Assembly (NCBI GenBank): GCA_030641085.1
Contig: DAOWIC010000159.1
Coordinates: 1 to 5,822 of the forward strand
Reading direction: 5' to 3'
Origin: Calditrichota bacterium
GTDB lineage: Bacteria; Zixibacteria; MSB-5A5; GN15; FEB-12
DNA length: 5,822 bases
Part shown: one piece after another, positions 5,210 to 5,822 of the stretch
Position numbering within the stretch: the stretch's first letter is position 1
How the letters are laid out: the number at the start of each line of letters is the position of its first letter
Position numbers and translations under genes: made by a program
Notes under the pieces: generated by a model
Seen by the model: the letters and a program-made list of their open reading frames with translations, nothing else
The model's database searches: none
Told to the model about the DNA's origin: nothing

Positions 5210-5822
5210 CTTGAAACTAAACTTGATAGCGTTGGTCGGGCAGGATTTCAGGCACTCGCCACAGGAAGTACAGTCGGGTGCGAAGAGATCTTTTTCGTCC
5301 ACCAGCTTGGCGATTGTCGGGCAGGGACTGACCTCGACACATTTCATGCACTTGTTGCAGGCGGCCTGATCAACTCGGATTTTGCCGGGGGCGATCTTCT
5401 CGCAAAGCCAGGTCAGCGCGCCGACCGGACAGATCAGATAACAGAACGGACGGTAGAGCATCAGGCTGGCGACAATAAGGATCACAAACATAATCACCAC
5501 CAGCGTGTCAAACTCCCAGTGAAGCAATTCGAAAAAGTTGATTGGGTCGTAAACGTTGTAGGCTGAGAAGGCGTTCCAGAGTCGCTCGGTCGGATCGGCC
5601 TCGACATTTTCAGCCAGCATGAATATCTGGTCGCGGACCCGGAAGAAGGTCAGAAAGAACATCGCCAGTAGCGCCATCCGAACCGCGTTAAAGGCGGTGA
5701 AATTAAACTGTTTCCAGCGGTATTTGAACGGAATCTTGTTGATCAGATCCTGAAACGCCCCCAGCGGACAGACCCAGCCGCAGAACAACTTGCGCCCGAT
5801 CAGGCTAGGCACAAACATCGCA
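5204..5822 (-). CDS. 4Fe-4S polytopic membrane protein, NapH/CcoG-like (5' partial)
   Basis: The visible C-terminal part (about 205 residues) belongs to membrane ferredoxin proteins that pass electrons between the quinone pool or membrane partners and redox enzymes. Numbering from the Met at 5818, it shows a CX3CP motif, FCGWVCPLGAFQD (Cys13/Cys17), a membrane helix at about 42-59, a second helix at about 104-121, and a second CX3CP, FCYLICPVGAL (Cys126/Cys130). Two ferredoxin clusters follow: CNKCMKCVEVSPCP (154-167, with five residues before the last Cys) and CTSCGECLKSCP (183-194). It ends NAIKFSFKK before TAG (5204-5206). The frame stays open past this Met to the edge, so the true start is probably upstream; family members usually have at least one more N-terminal helix. 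It converges on the secreted protein gene. The exact subfamily (NapH, CcoG, NosR C-terminus or a general Fe-S membrane protein) and its partner are undecided. Confidence 0.9.
   Translation of the reverse strand, partial: AMFVPSLIGRKLFCGWVCPLGAFQDLINKIPFKYRWKQFNFTAFNAVRMALLAMFFLTFFRVRDQIFMLAENVEADPTERLWNAFSAYNVYDPINFFELLHWEFDTLVVIMFVILIVASLMLYRPFCYLICPVGALTWLCEKIAPGKIRVDQAACNKCMKCVEVSPCPTIAKLVDEKDLFAPDCTSCGECLKSCPTNAIKFSFKK

Noticed and set aside
5156..5566. A 136-codon plus-strand frame opposite the 4Fe-4S gene
   Set aside because: The minus strand encodes four clear Fe-S cysteine motifs and two membrane helices over the same bases. The plus-strand frame starts inside the hairpin junction and has no supporting features.

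Overview
The window looks like part of a Gram-negative bacterial chromosome of moderately high GC content, from a lineage in or near Candidatus Zixibacteria or the wider FCB group. Three things support this: a C-terminal NYPNPFNP-type sorting/FlgD-like domain, a cohesin-like plus dockerin-like secreted protein whose wording (GDLNGN...VADAVLF.NYFVYG...DVNGDG) I associate with Zixibacteria, and a transglutaminase-like lipoprotein of a type I know from Bacteroidetes. The lineage is inference from remembered family features, not from a database search.

Layout, left to right. (1) Bases 1-147 are an open frame entering from the left edge. It is probably the last 48 codons of a gene, with a CPxDC motif and a final membrane segment. 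(2) Bases 249-461 encode a complete 70-residue cold-shock protein with a strong Shine-Dalgarno site and a near-ideal intrinsic terminator (484-517), so it is a single-gene unit. (3) Bases 645-2219 encode a 524-residue exported lipoprotein with a transglutaminase-like core (Cys241/His274). (4) A strong sigma70-type promoter with an extended -10 (2255-2282) precedes a 940-residue secreted modular protein (2330-5152): signal peptide, two tandem Cys-rich repeats of about 200 residues, a Pro linker, a cohesin-like domain, a dockerin-like domain, another beta-rich segment and a C-terminal sorting domain. (5) A short inverted-repeat-rich gap (5153-5203) separates it from a convergent minus-strand gene. 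That gene is cut by the right edge and encodes a polytopic 4Fe-4S membrane protein with two CX3CP motifs and a C-terminal pair of ferredoxin clusters.

The genes do not form an obvious pathway. Terminators or dedicated promoters separate the transcription units, and the minus-strand gene is convergent. The two central genes both act outside the cytoplasm (cell-envelope lipoprotein and secreted/cell-surface protein). The two edge genes may both be membrane Fe-S proteins. I see no mobile element, CRISPR array, tRNA or rRNA, and no convincing evidence of an undescribed system. The most notable items are the modular Cys-rich secreted protein and the unclear third catalytic residue of the transglutaminase-like lipoprotein. 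No gene-free stretch exceeds 300 bases.
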